In this document: in pieces, positions 23,726 to 32,592 of the stretch | How positions within the stretch are numbered: position 1 is the first letter of the stretch | How the letters are laid out: every line of letters starts with the position of its first letter | Origin: Candidatus Blautia faecavium | GTDB lineage: Bacteria > Bacillota > Clostridia > Lachnospirales > Lachnospiraceae | Reading direction: 5' to 3' | Assembly: GCA_019118425.1 (NCBI GenBank) | Contig: DWYZ01000152.1 | Location: forward strand, 1 to 38,623 | Length of the DNA: 38,623 bases | Notes under the pieces: generated by a model | What the model was told of the DNA's origin: nothing | Databases searched by the model: none | Seen by the model: the letters and a program-made list of their open reading frames with translations, nothing else | Position numbers and translations under genes: made by a program

Positions 23726-23754
23726 TTGACTAACATATAAGAAAGTGCTATATT
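23726..23754 (+). promoter_or_regulatory. yebC promoter
   Basis: TTGACT (23726-23731), 17-bp spacer, TATATT (23749-23754). The leader carries AAAAGGAG before the ATG at 23840. The stretch 23119-23839 has no other gene: it holds the hairpin, the toxin locus, repeat copy 2 and this promoter. Confidence 0.75.
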
Positions 23755-23839
23755 TTAGCAGGAACTGTGCAGACAGACAGACTTTTTAAAGGGCTGCCGG
23801 CCGAAAACATATAGAAATAAGAAAAGGAGAACAGAAGAG

Positions 23840-24568
23840 ATGTCAGGACATTCAAAATTCGCAAACATAAAGCATAAAAAAGAAAAAAATGATGCCAAAA
23901 AAGGAAAAATCTTTACCGTGATCGGTCGTGAGATCGTTATGGCAGTAAAAGCAGGCGGTCCGGACCCTAATAATAACAGCAAACTTCGTGACGTGATCGC
24001 TAAGGCAAAAGCCAACAATATGCCAAACGATACCATCGAAAGAGGAATTAAAAAAGCTGCAGGAGCAGACTCAGCGGACAACTATGAAAGAGCGGTATAT
24101 GAAGGATACGGCCCGAATGGAGTGGCGATTATTGTAGAGACTTTGACGGATAATAAAAACCGTACGGCAGGAAATGTGAGAAGCGCCTTTACCAAGGGAA
24201 ATGGAAGCATTGGAACCCAGGGCTGTGTTTCTTTCATGTTCGATCAGAAGGGCCAGATCCTGATCGATAAGGAAGAATGTGAAATGGATGCGGATGAGCT
24301 GATGATGATCGCTCTGGACGCTGGCGCGGAGGACTTTAATGAGGAAGAGGACAGTTACGAAGTACTCACAGCACCGGATGATTTCAGTGCAGTACGTGAA
24401 GCACTGGAAGAAGCAGGCGTACCTCTTCTGGAAGCGCAGGTGGCAATGATCCCTCAGACCTATGTGGAGCTTACAGATGAAAAGGCGATCAAAGATCTGC
24501 AGAAGACTCTGGACCTTCTGGATGACGATGACGACGTAACGGACGTATGGCATAATTGGGATGAATAA
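23840..24568 (+). CDS. yebC: YebC/PmpR family protein (TACO1-like)
   Basis: 242 residues, the usual length. It opens with the family signature [14 protein letters not shown], then [61 protein letters not shown] and FMFDQKGQI. The C-terminal part is highly acidic and ends in a [15 protein letters not shown] tail. Members were named as transcriptional regulators; recent work on several homologues, including mitochondrial TACO1, points to a role in translation of polyproline stretches. The canonical HSKW has Phe (HSKF) in this protein. It is monocistronic, with its own promoter and a strong terminator. Confidence 0.95.
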   Translation: MSGHSKFANIKHKKEKNDAKKGKIFTVIGREIVMAVKAGGPDPNNNSKLRDVIAKAKANNMPNDTIERGIKKAAGADSADNYERAVYEGYGPNGVAIIVETLTDNKNRTAGNVRSAFTKGNGSIGTQGCVSFMFDQKGQILIDKEECEMDADELMMIALDAGAEDFNEEEDSYEVLTAPDDFSAVREALEEAGVPLLEAQVAMIPQTYVELTDEKAIKDLQKTLDLLDDDDDVTDVWHNWDE

Positions 24569-24585
24569 TTTTCCTGTATAAACAA

Positions 24586-24630
24586 TGAAAAAGACCCTCG
24601 TTCTTGTAGAAGGGGTCTTTTTCATTTTTG
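24586..24630 (+). terminator. yebC terminator
   Basis: TGAAAAAGACCC (24586-24597) pairs with GGGTCTTTTTCA (24613-24624), and TTTTTG follows. The stem has 12 pairs and is likely to work on both strands. Confidence 0.9.
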
Positions 24631-24747
24631 AAAGAGATTTTCTATGCTGTTTATTTTTCTATAAAAATTTATCTTTAAATCTTATTCCTACAAAATTGTA
24701 GGCTTGCTGTTATCTTGCAGTAGGTTTCCTATGGTACTCTTTCTGTA

Positions 24748-24920
24748 TAGTCAAAAATCCCGCAGCAGGCTGTAGGGCATCAAATTTGCGGCGCAGCAGA
24801 GCTGCTGGATTTTTGGTCTACGCTTGGCGTGAAACATGTGCCGCTGGCACAAAGCGCCCCTCGCGGCAGCCGCTAAGTGGACATGCAAGCATGTCTGCTT
24901 GACTCGCTGCTCGCGGGAAT
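24748..24920. repeat. Multi-hairpin structured intergenic element
   Basis: The gap 24627-24944 has no convincing gene but is full of hairpins: arms around TAGTCAAAAATCC-CGCAGCAG (24748-24768) and CTGCTGGATTTTTGGTCTA (24802-24820), then CAGCAG-AG-CTGCTG, GTGCC-GCT-GGCAC, GCGGC-A-GCCGC and GACATGC-AA-GCATGTC. The minus-strand ORFs across it (24751-24957, 24818-25006) are Ser/Arg/Ala-rich and look spurious. From memory, similar sequence recurs in related genomes as an intergenic repeat, unverified. Confidence 0.5.
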
Positions 24921-24944
24921 AAATAGAAAGAGGTGTTAAAAACA

Positions 24945-25058
24945 ATGGATATAACAAAAGTATCCGGCAGGATCCTTACAGGAACCTTACAGAACAGCAG
25001 CCGCATTCATCTGATTTCCTGCGGTGCTCTGAAACAATCGCGGAGGTGTTGGAAATGA
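24945..25058 (+). CDS. 37-aa ORF overlapping the permease start
   Basis: It begins MDITKVSGRILTGT and ends SRRCWK, and its stop overlaps the permease ATG (ATGA). AGAGGTG lies about 12 nt before its ATG. I do not recognise a family. The MDITKVS beginning faintly recalls the start of the ABC ATPases that normally precede such permeases. It could be a remnant of a deleted ATPase gene or a small leader peptide coupling translation to the permease. Either view is inference and coding status is uncertain. Confidence 0.3.
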   Translation: MDITKVSGRILTGTLQNSSRIHLISCGALKQSRRCWK

Positions 25059-27382
25059 AAAGCTATTTAAGTCTGATCCCGATATCAGCAAAGGTACATC
25101 GCAGACAAAACCGTATGACACTTTTGTGCATTATCTTCGCTGTATTTCTTGTGACTGCAATTTTTTCGATGATGGAAATGTGGACAGATTCGGAAGTTAC
25201 ATCCATGCGCAGAAAACATGGAGACTGGCACATTGTTGTACAAAATGTTTCGGAGGATAAAGGCGGGCAGATCAGGGAAAATCCGGATATCGCATATTTT
25301 TCCTGGTATGAGGAGATCAATGCAGACGCTGATGAAGGGTATTTTATCAATGGGAAAAACGCTGTTCTTTATGGAACTGAGGAAACTTACCTTGCAGATA
25401 TCAGAAAATATCCTCTGGAAGGAAGGTATCCTGAAAGTGAAAAGGAAGCGGCACTCAGCGCTGATGCAAAAGAGCTTTTCGGTATACAGACCGGTGAACA
25501 GATCATTTTGCAGACACCTGCAGGAAATGTGGAATATACAGTTTCTGGCTTTTATGAAGATGACAGCGAATTTAATGATATTATTGGCGGATGCTGCGTA
25601 TATATGGGTCAGACCGCGTTTGACAAAATAAGGGATATGAATAATGTGGATCCTGCGCCGCAGTTTTATGTCCGATTTCAGAAGGAAAATGGATTAAAGG
25701 ATAGGATTGCCGATTTTAAACAGCAATATGACCTTACGGAGGAAAACGTAGAAGAAAATACGGCTGTATTGCTGCCGCTTGGAGCCAGCGGCAGCAGCAG
25801 TGTAAATGACCTGTATCCTCTGGCGGCCGTTTGTTTCCTTATTATACTGTTTGCAGGTATTTTTATGATCTCAAGCTGTATGAATAGTAATGTGGCGCAG
25901 CGGACTGCATTTTTCGGTATGATGCGCTGTATCGGGGCAAGTAAACAGCAGATCATACGTTTCGTGAGACTTGAGGCTCTGAACTGGTGTAAAACGGCTA
26001 TTCCTATCGGATGTCTGCTGGGAGCGGTGACTTGCTGGATCTTATGCGCGATACTGCGTTTCTTCGTAAAAGGTGAATTTGCGGATATGCCGCTTTTTAC
26101 GGTCAGTATACAGGGAATCCTCTGGGGTGTTGCCGTCGGGATCATTACCGTGTTTCTTGCGGCGCATTCTCCTGCAAAGCAGGCGGCAAAGGTTTCCCCG
26201 GTCGCGGCGGTATCAGGGAATATTGAAATGTCCCAGAAAATTCACCGAGCCGCCAATACCAGGCTGTTTAAAGTAGAAACCTCCCTTGGAGTGAAACATG
26301 CGGTGGAATCAAAAAAAAATCTGCTGCTGATGACCGGATCTTTTGCATTGATGATCGTGCTGTTTCTGGTATTTTCTGCCTGCCTTGATCTAGTGCATAA
26401 GCTTTTGCCTTCTGTGAGCGATTTTACGCCGGATATCATGATTTCAAGCCAGGATGAGGAGAATTCCATTGAACTTAACCTGCCAAAAGAGCTTTCTCAG
26501 ATTCCAGGTGTAGACAGTGCATTTGGCATAATGTATCATGCTGCCTTTCCTGTTGAAGTCAATGGCCAGTCCTCTGCCATAGATCTGTTTTCTTATGATT
26601 ATGTTATGATGGAACAATTTAAAGACTCTGTGATCAGCGGAAATCTGGAGAAGGTTATGGAAGAAGAGGGATTTGCCCTGGCTGTCTACAACCAAGATGT
26701 CCGTTTAAATGTGGGAGATAAGGTCAAGATCGGAGAAAAAGAATTAGAAATTGCCTGCGTCACATCAGAAGGAGTGGGAAGCATCAGCGGCTCGCCCATC
26801 GTGGTGTGCTCTGAGGAAACTTTTACCTATGTGACAGGAGAGAAGGACTGTGGCATGGTAGGTGTTGTACTGAACAAAGAGGTTTCAGACCAAGCAGTCA
26901 GCAGGATCAAAGATCTTGCCGGGGATAATAATTTCGTGGATAACCGTGAAGCAAACAGTGACAACTATGGCTCCTATTGGGTTTTCAGGATTGCCGCATA
27001 TGGCTTTTTGGCTATTATTTCTTTTATCACTATGCTTAATATCATGAACAGCATTTCCATGAGCGTTTCGGCAAGGCTGAGACAGTACGGCGCCATGCGG
27101 GCAGTTGGTATGAGCGTAGGCCAGGTCACCAGAATGATTGCGGCAGAGGCAGTTACTTATGCGGTCTGCGGGACGATTGCGGGATATGTTTTTGGATTAT
27201 TTTTTCATCATTTATTTTACAGAAAGATAATTATTACACATTTTGGGGGTGGATGGAGTGTTCCTTTGTTTCCTATGGCGATAATTTTAGCCTTGGTTTC
27301 TGTTTCCTGTATTCTGGCAATATATTCTCCTTCTAAACGGATGAAAAATTTGTCTGTCACAGAAACAATCAATGAACTGTAA
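25055..27382 (+). CDS. FtsX/MacB-type ABC transporter permease
   Basis: 775 residues with the double-FtsX plan: TM1 near residue 25, a large extracytoplasmic domain (about 50-250), three TMs around 250-370, a central TM near 430, a second extracytoplasmic domain and three C-terminal TMs near 640-765. The RQYGAMRAVGMS and GMMRCIGASKQQ coupling segments are typical. These permeases act with a separate ATPase to export or sense peptides and antibiotics. No ATPase gene adjoins it; only the short ORF at 24945 precedes. GGAGG 8 nt upstream favours the ATG at 25055 rather than the GTG at 25046. There is no linked two-component system in the window. Confidence 0.9.
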   Translation: MKSYLSLIPISAKVHRRQNRMTLLCIIFAVFLVTAIFSMMEMWTDSEVTSMRRKHGDWHIVVQNVSEDKGGQIRENPDIAYFSWYEEINADADEGYFINGKNAVLYGTEETYLADIRKYPLEGRYPESEKEAALSADAKELFGIQTGEQIILQTPAGNVEYTVSGFYEDDSEFNDIIGGCCVYMGQTAFDKIRDMNNVDPAPQFYVRFQKENGLKDRIADFKQQYDLTEENVEENTAVLLPLGASGSSSVNDLYPLAAVCFLIILFAGIFMISSCMNSNVAQRTAFFGMMRCIGASKQQIIRFVRLEALNWCKTAIPIGCLLGAVTCWILCAILRFFVKGEFADMPLFTVSIQGILWGVAVGIITVFLAAHSPAKQAAKVSPVAAVSGNIEMSQKIHRAANTRLFKVETSLGVKHAVESKKNLLLMTGSFALMIVLFLVFSACLDLVHKLLPSVSDFTPDIMISSQDEENSIELNLPKELSQIPGVDSAFGIMYHAAFPVEVNGQSSAIDLFSYDYVMMEQFKDSVISGNLEKVMEEEGFALAVYNQDVRLNVGDKVKIGEKELEIACVTSEGVGSISGSPIVVCSEETFTYVTGEKDCGMVGVVLNKEVSDQAVSRIKDLAGDNNFVDNREANSDNYGSYWVFRIAAYGFLAIISFITMLNIMNSISMSVSARLRQYGAMRAVGMSVGQVTRMIAAEAVTYAVCGTIAGYVFGLFFHHLFYRKIIITHFGGGWSVPLFPMAIILALVSVSCILAIYSPSKRMKNLSVTETINEL

Positions 27383-27510
27383 GCGGGGATATATGTATTA
27401 GGAAGTAAGACTATATGCGAAGGAGTTAAAGTAAATAGTTGCGGGTCATGTCATGTGCGCGGCTGAGAGAAACTTTTTTAAAGGAAGCAGTCTGCCGCTG
27501 TATTTAAATT

Positions 27511-27549
27511 GCCGGGGCTGTCTTTGACAGTTCCGGTATTATTTTTTTG
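27511..27549 (+). terminator. Terminator downstream of the permease
   Basis: GCCGGGGCTGTC (27511-27522) pairs with GACAGTTCCGGT (27526-27537), including three G-U pairs, with a T-rich run ending in TTTTTTT. The rest of the gap 27383-27744 shows no gene I can support; it is AT-rich near the next start, with a loose ATCTTC/GAAGAT inverted repeat. Confidence 0.8.
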
Positions 27550-27744
27550 TAGAGGGATGTACTGGCTTTTTTGTTGATTCCTTGCTGGATGTTTTCCAAA
27601 AATGAATGGGAATGGCAGCTATTACTTGAGCGGAGAAGAAATATAAGCTAAAATAATAGTTATATAGAACATCTTCCAAATGACATAAAAAGAATATTAT
27701 TTAAGAAGATATTTTATTATAGAAAAGGAGTGAAGCAAACAACG

Positions 27745-28890
27745 ATGAAGATAACCATTGCAATTGACTCTTTAAAAGGCAGCCTTACTTCTTTAGAGGC
27801 AGGCCGCGGGGCAGAAGAAGGAATAAAAAGAGTGTTCCCGGATGCGGAAATTAAAGTCCTACCCATAGCGGACGGAGGGGAGGGAACTGCAGAAGCATTG
27901 GTATACAGTATGAACGGCGGCTGGGAAATGGTGACAGTAAAAGATCCGCTGGGAAGAAAAATCACAGCTCGTTACGGAAGAATTGAAAAGAAAAAAATGG
28001 CTGTGATGGAAATGGCGTCTGCTGCCGGACTTACTCTTTTAAAGCCGGAGGAGAGGAATCCTCTGAAAGCAACTACTTTTGGCGTGGGACAGATGATCCG
28101 TGATGCCATACAAAAGGGCTGTCGTAATTTTTTGCTTGGAATTGGAGGAAGCGCCACAAATGACGGGGGCACAGGCATGCTGGCCGCTCTGGGATATGAA
28201 CTGCTTGACCAGGAGGGAAAACAGATACGTCCAGGGGCAGAAGGACTGGCCAAGCTGCATCGCATTGAGACAAAGCATGTGATTCCGGAACTTTCAGAAT
28301 GTACCTTCCGTATTGCCTGCGATGTAACGAATCCTTTATGCGGGAAAAATGGATGCAGCGCAGTTTTTGGCCCTCAAAAAGGGGCGGATCCGGAAATGAT
28401 CCGGCAGATGGACGGATGGCTGGAACATTTTGCCGAATTGACGGAAGAAATTTATCAAGCCATCACCAGAGACCATCCGGGCGCAGGAGCGGCTGGCGGA
28501 CTTGGGTTTGCATTTTTGGCTTACACGAAGGCAAGGCTGGAATCAGGAATACATATGGTACTGCAGGAATCCGGCGTGGAAGAGTATATACGGGAATCGG
28601 ATTTTGTGATCACCGGAGAGGGAAAGCTGGACGAGCAGACTGCCATGGGAAAAGCACCCATTGGCGTAGCAGGGCTCGCAAAATCATACCACAAACCAGT
28701 CATTGCATTTTCCGGAGCTGCAGGGGAAAATGCGAAGATCTGCAACGAGAAAGGAATTGATGCGTTTTTCCCTATCGTACGAAAGCCTGTATCTGTGGAA
28801 GAGGCCATGGATAAGGAGAATGCAAAGAAAAATATGGCGGATACTGCAGAACAGGTATTCCGCTTGATTTGTGCTTTGAGAAAACAGTAA
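27745..28890 (+). CDS. Glycerate 2-kinase (GarK/GlxK family)
   Basis: 381 residues. The family signature is clear: ITIAIDSLKGSLTSLEAG at the start, VLPIADGGEGTAEAL, LGIGGSATNDGGTGMLAALG near 140, IACDVTNPLCG near 200, GAGAAGGLGFAFLAY near 255 and FVITGEGKLDEQTAMGKAPIGVA near 295. It phosphorylates D-glycerate with ATP, feeding it to glycolysis. The ATG at 27745 lies 14 nt after AAAGGAG, rather far; the GTG at 27730 in the track overlaps that site. It stands alone, with no glyoxylate or glucarate genes nearby, so the source of glycerate is not evident. Confidence 0.93.
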   Translation: MKITIAIDSLKGSLTSLEAGRGAEEGIKRVFPDAEIKVLPIADGGEGTAEALVYSMNGGWEMVTVKDPLGRKITARYGRIEKKKMAVMEMASAAGLTLLKPEERNPLKATTFGVGQMIRDAIQKGCRNFLLGIGGSATNDGGTGMLAALGYELLDQEGKQIRPGAEGLAKLHRIETKHVIPELSECTFRIACDVTNPLCGKNGCSAVFGPQKGADPEMIRQMDGWLEHFAELTEEIYQAITRDHPGAGAAGGLGFAFLAYTKARLESGIHMVLQESGVEEYIRESDFVITGEGKLDEQTAMGKAPIGVAGLAKSYHKPVIAFSGAAGENAKICNEKGIDAFFPIVRKPVSVEEAMDKENAKKNMADTAEQVFRLICALRKQ

Positions 28891-29060
28891 GAGGCTCTCC
28901 ATAGTTAATAATATATATGAGTTAGTCCTTGAAAAGACAGAAGATTTGGGATAAAATATCATATATAAACAAATTTGGGCTTTGAAAGCGAAATATAAAA
29001 TAAATCAGCGAATTTGTTGCGAAAATTATCTGAAATATTCAAAAAAGTATCACGAAACTG

Positions 29061-29130
29061 CTTAGTGCGCTGCTGGTTTAGGCAAGTGTTTACTATGATT
29101 CTCAGCTTGACAGCACACTAGGCAAAGGCA
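29061..29130 (+). promoter_or_regulatory. Leader structure upstream of the LRR gene
   Basis: CTTAGTGCGCTG (29061-29072) pairs with CAGCACACTAGG (29111-29122) in 11 of 12 positions, enclosing 38 nt. GGCAAAGG-type repeats follow, up to the ribosome site GGAGGAAGG before 29158. A regulatory leader is possible. No clear promoter was identified in 28891-29157. Confidence 0.4.
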
Positions 29131-29157
29131 AGCCGGTATAAGGCAAAGGAGGAAGGT

Positions 29158-30915
29158 ATGAAAAGAAAATTTGTACTATGGCTTTGTGCCGCCGCAATGC
29201 TTTTGGGAAGTGAAGGGGCGGTGTATGCTTCGGATTTTGGTGATGTGGGAGAAGTGGTCTTTACAGATGACTTTGACAGCACAGATTTAAGAGATGCAAG
29301 GGCTGAATTTACAGACGGATCATCGTTTCTTTCAGATACGGCAGATTCCGGAGAGAATTTACAGGATCCACAAGAACCGGCGCAGGATTTGGAGGATGGC
29401 AGGATCGTAGAAAATGGTCTGGTTTATCAAAAAATCAATGAGTATTCATTAGGCCTGGTTGGCTATGAAGGAGAACCTGTGGATTGCGTGATCCCTTCTG
29501 AAGTACAGGGAATGACAGTGGTGCGCATCGGGGAAGGCGCCTTTTGGAGCTGTAATACTTTAAGAAGTGTACAAATGCCGGATACGATACGAATTATTGG
29601 AAGAAATACCTTTCGAAACTGCCGGAACCTGGAGCAGATAAGACTTTCAAATAATCTGGAAGGGATTCCCCGGGATGCGTTTGCCCTTTGTACAGGATTG
29701 CTGGAAATACGGATTCCCGGCAGTGTAAAAGGGATTTCCATAGAGGCGTTTGCTCTCTGTGCTTCTTTGAAAAAAGTGGAATTAGGGGAAGGACTGCGCA
29801 CGATCCGTGATACGTCTTTTAGTTACTGCAAGAGTTTGAAAGAAATTGTGATCCCAAGTTCCGTACAGAAGATAGAGGGTTCTGCTTTTGATGGAAGCGG
29901 TCTTGAAAAGGTTACTTTTAGGAATCGCAGCTGTGTTCTCCAGGGAAATTATATATTTCCTTCAAAAACCGTAATATACGGTTATAATGCCTCCACTGCC
30001 CAGGCATATGCAAAACAAAACGGAAATCCTTTTGTATTTATGGAACTTCCCGAATTAGAAAGGGTCAGCCTGCGAAGCATGGCAAATGTAAAAGGAGATT
30101 CCATACGGATTACGTGGAATCCAGTGGTAAATGCAGATGGTTATGAAGTTTTTCGGAAGAAAAACGGAAAGTGGGTAAAAATCGGAGAGCGTACAGCCGA
30201 TACCTGTTCTTATATAGACAGAGATACGAAGATTGGGTATGACTATGTTTATACAGTCAGAGCATATGCAAAAATGCCAGGGGGAACAGTCTATGGGAAA
30301 TATTATGAATATGTTTCTCCGCTGAAACAGGTTTTTGACGATATACCTGTGGAGATCACAGATAGCAGACGTCTTGCAGACAGCTCTCTTGGAATTAAAT
30401 GGAACACCCGGAAAAAAGCAGAGGGTTATCAGATCCTTCGCCGAGAAGCGGGCGGCTCCTGGAAATTATTGAAAACAGTAGGAAAGATCAATTCCTATCG
30501 GGATAAAACCTGTATACCAGGCACACGGTATTATTATCGTGTCAGAGCTTTTGCCCGTGGGGCGGATGGAAAATATTCCTACAGCGATGATAAGGCCGTC
30601 AGCTTGATTTCACGCCTGCGGCAGCCGTCTGTAAAAGTAATGGCTGCAGGAAGCGGACAGGTCTTTGTTTCCTGGTCAAAACAGCCTGGAGTGAGCGGCT
30701 ATCTGATCTGCCGCAGGGATAAAGGAACCGCTGGGTGGACATGTATTTATACTGCCGGCGCAAATTCTTCTTCCTATATGGACAAAACAGTAACGTCCGG
30801 CAAATCTTATTATTATACGGTCCGTCCATATAAAAAAGCAGATAAAGCAGACGAAATAGAAAAAACGATATATGGTCCGTATTTAAAGGAAGGAAAACCT
30901 GTAACCATACAATAA
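29158..30915 (+). CDS. Secreted BspA-like leucine-rich-repeat protein with FN3 domains
   Basis: 585 residues. A signal peptide (MKRKFVLWLCAAAMLLG, cleavage near VYA|SD) is followed by an acidic linker. About five LRR_5/BspA repeats follow (residues 100-285; for example CVIPSEVQGMTVVRIGEGAF, VQMPDTIRIIGRNTFRNC, RIPGSVKGISIEAF, IVIPSSVQKIEGSAF). Three fibronectin-III-like domains follow (about 300-385, 395-480, 485-580), each with a W or K-x-A-x-GY pattern and YYYTVR or YYYRVR near the end. There is no LPXTG or SLH anchor. Such proteins are surface or adhesion-type proteins in gut Clostridia. GGAGGAAGGT precedes the ATG. Ligand unknown. Confidence 0.9.
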   Translation: MKRKFVLWLCAAAMLLGSEGAVYASDFGDVGEVVFTDDFDSTDLRDARAEFTDGSSFLSDTADSGENLQDPQEPAQDLEDGRIVENGLVYQKINEYSLGLVGYEGEPVDCVIPSEVQGMTVVRIGEGAFWSCNTLRSVQMPDTIRIIGRNTFRNCRNLEQIRLSNNLEGIPRDAFALCTGLLEIRIPGSVKGISIEAFALCASLKKVELGEGLRTIRDTSFSYCKSLKEIVIPSSVQKIEGSAFDGSGLEKVTFRNRSCVLQGNYIFPSKTVIYGYNASTAQAYAKQNGNPFVFMELPELERVSLRSMANVKGDSIRITWNPVVNADGYEVFRKKNGKWVKIGERTADTCSYIDRDTKIGYDYVYTVRAYAKMPGGTVYGKYYEYVSPLKQVFDDIPVEITDSRRLADSSLGIKWNTRKKAEGYQILRREAGGSWKLLKTVGKINSYRDKTCIPGTRYYYRVRAFARGADGKYSYSDDKAVSLISRLRQPSVKVMAAGSGQVFVSWSKQPGVSGYLICRRDKGTAGWTCIYTAGANSSSYMDKTVTSGKSYYYTVRPYKKADKADEIEKTIYGPYLKEGKPVTIQ

Positions 30916-30954
30916 GACTATAGCAAACGTCATAATTCTTATCATTTTGCACAT

Positions 30955-30988
30955 ACTACCTCCAGGATAAAATCTTGGAGGTAGTTTT
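30955..30988 (+). promoter_or_regulatory. Hairpin that buries the tepA ribosome site
   Basis: ACTACCTCCA (30955-30964) pairs perfectly with TGGAGGTAGT (30976-30985). Inner G-U, G-C and A-T pairs extend it to 13 bp with a 5-nt loop. The right arm contains GGAGG (30977-30981), the only ribosome site for the ATG at 30989. TTTTATG follows, so the same hairpin may also terminate the upstream transcript. Confidence 0.75.
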
Positions 30989-31705
30989 ATGTCAGAAGAA
31001 GCAAAGAAACAGGAACTGGATCAGGAAAACGAGCAGAATGAACAGATTAAGGATATGGGGCAGGTCCTCTTGGACGGAAATGAAAAGAAATATAAAGTAG
31101 AACTTTTGACCATCATCGGGGAGGTGGAGGGGCACGAATCTGCACCTGCGCACAGCAAAACTACAAAATACGAGCACGTGCTTCCAAAACTTGCCATGAT
31201 AGAGGACGATGCCTCTGTGGACGGACTTTTGATCCTTTTAAATACAGTGGGAGGAGATGTGGAGGCAGGGCTTGCCATTGCAGAAATGATTGCTTCTTTA
31301 AGTGTGCCTACGGTTTCTCTTGTGCTTGGAGGGGGACATTCTATCGGTGTCCCTATGGCAGTTTCCGCAGACTATTCTTTTGTAGTACCGAGCGCTACCA
31401 TGGTGATCCACCCGGTACGTTCCAGCGGAATGTTTATCGGCGTGGCACAAACTTACCGGAATATGGAAAAAATACAGGACCGGATCACCACCTTTATCTC
31501 AGATCACTCTAACACCACTCAGGAACGGCTGGAAGAACTGATGCTGGATACCACTCAGCTTGTAAAAGATGTGGGTACTATGCTGGAAGGCAGAGAGGCA
31601 GTGGAAGAAGGTTTGATTGACGAAGTAGGGGGAATGAAAGAAGCGCTGAAAAAGCTGTATGAATTGATCGAGGATAAGAATAACCCAGTATCCATAGGAA
31701 AGTGA
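30989..31705 (+). CDS. tepA: ClpP-class serine protease, TepA/YmfB type
   Basis: 238 residues. A charged leader (1-35) precedes a ClpP/crotonase fold: LLILLNTVGGDVEAGLAIAE, the nucleophile region LVLGGGHSIGVPMAVSA (Ser in GGHS near 118), and the His-containing MVIHPVRSSG near 140. A helical C-terminal part holds EGREAVEEGLIDEVGG. TepA (YmfB) was linked to protein translocation in Bacillus and is a cytoplasmic or membrane-associated peptidase. In many Firmicutes it lies near spoIIIE/ftsK, but not here. Translation is probably controlled by the hairpin at 30955-30985. Confidence 0.9.
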   Translation: MSEEAKKQELDQENEQNEQIKDMGQVLLDGNEKKYKVELLTIIGEVEGHESAPAHSKTTKYEHVLPKLAMIEDDASVDGLLILLNTVGGDVEAGLAIAEMIASLSVPTVSLVLGGGHSIGVPMAVSADYSFVVPSATMVIHPVRSSGMFIGVAQTYRNMEKIQDRITTFISDHSNTTQERLEELMLDTTQLVKDVGTMLEGREAVEEGLIDEVGGMKEALKKLYELIEDKNNPVSIGK

Positions 31706-31794
31706 CAGATAAGAGCACCGCAGCGGATACAGGGTGAATGTACGGTAAAAATTCTCCTGCCTTTAGGAAAATCAGGATTGGTTTCTATGAAAAG

Positions 31795-31812
31795 ATAAAG
31801 TTTCATGGTATA
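31795..31812 (+). promoter_or_regulatory. Extended -10 promoter of the YczE-type gene
   Basis: TGGTATACT (about 31805-31813) is an extended -10 element without a convincing -35. If used, the transcript starts near 31820. This rules out the upstream ORF start at 31738 and supports starts at 31834 or 31852. Confidence 0.5.
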
Positions 31813-31851
31813 CTGAGACTGAAAAATATAAAGATGCAGGGGGAAAGAAAA

Positions 31852-32517
31852 TTGAAAGAAAATAAAAGGAAATTTGCGGCAGATACTTCCCAGAGAAGTA
31901 TCAAGGATTGGGTCAAGGCTCTTCTGGTCTTGCTTTTAGGGCTTATTATTGCGCATTTAGGAGTGACTCTTTTTCTTTTATCGGAATTAGGTACGGATAC
32001 GTTTACCGTATTTATCCAGGGATTATCCAGAGTATTTGGCCTGACCGTGGGTACCGTTCATGTGATCGTTCTTTGCATACTGATGTTTTTGATGCTTATC
32101 AGCACAAAAGGATATGTAAAACCAGGTACAGTTGTATGCGCTTTTTGCGGAGGACCGATCATAGATTTTTTTACATGGCTCCTGGGAGAAGCGGTAAACG
32201 GAGCGTCCTTTATGCCGGTAAGAATAGGAAGTATGCTTTTGGGATGTGTGATCCTGTCTCTGGGTATGTCTGTAGTTATCAACAGCAATGCCGGGACGGG
32301 ACCCAACGACCTGGTTGCTATTATCCTGTCGGATAAAATAGAAAAAATGGAATTCCGCTGGGTCAGAGTAGCCTGTGACTTATTCTTTGTAGTGCTGGGC
32401 TTTTTCCTTGGGGGAACAGTCGGTGTGGGAACGGTCTGCGCTGTGTTCCTTACAGGACCGCTGGTACAGTTTTGGCTTCCTATTACCAAAAAATTTACAG
32501 AATCTGCCGGATGCTGA
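31852..32517 (+). CDS. YczE/YyaS/YitT-type integral membrane protein
   Basis: 221 residues with about five hydrophobic segments. The family pattern is visible: GLIIAHLGVTLFLLSELGTDTFTVF near 25, LTVGTVHVIVLCILMFLM, VCAFCGGPIIDFF, LSLGMSVVINSNAGTGPNDLVA near 145 and FFLGGTVGVGTVCAVFLTGP. Function is unknown; relatives are YczE of the surfactin region in Bacillus. The track start at 31738 adds 38 residues unlike the family. I prefer the TTG at 31852 because AGGGGGAAAG is 8 nt away; the ATG at 31834 is the alternative. It lies between tepA and the Stn operon with its own likely promoter. Confidence 0.82.
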   Translation: MKENKRKFAADTSQRSIKDWVKALLVLLLGLIIAHLGVTLFLLSELGTDTFTVFIQGLSRVFGLTVGTVHVIVLCILMFLMLISTKGYVKPGTVVCAFCGGPIIDFFTWLLGEAVNGASFMPVRIGSMLLGCVILSLGMSVVINSNAGTGPNDLVAIILSDKIEKMEFRWVRVACDLFFVVLGFFLGGTVGVGTVCAVFLTGPLVQFWLPITKKFTESAGC

Positions 32518-32592
32518 TCTTTCTATAGTAATATAGGGAAAGAATTTGGTTTTTTGACGGGGGAGACGGAAAGAAAGTTAACGGATTCCTGT

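Noticed and set aside
24751-25006. Minus-strand ORFs across the hairpin-rich gap
   Set aside because: Their coding appearance comes from the GC-rich hairpin element; no ribosome site and no domain.
27453-27527. 24-codon ORF before the terminator downstream of the permease
   Set aside because: It runs into the terminator stem and has no ribosome site.
29061-29157. Cyclic-di-GMP riboswitch
   Set aside because: The GGCAAAGGCAAGCC stretch is suggestive, but the conserved core of class I or II aptamers is not there.
32570-32590. Rex operator upstream of the Stn operon
   Set aside because: Only a GTTAACG half-site is present, with no second half at Rex spacing.
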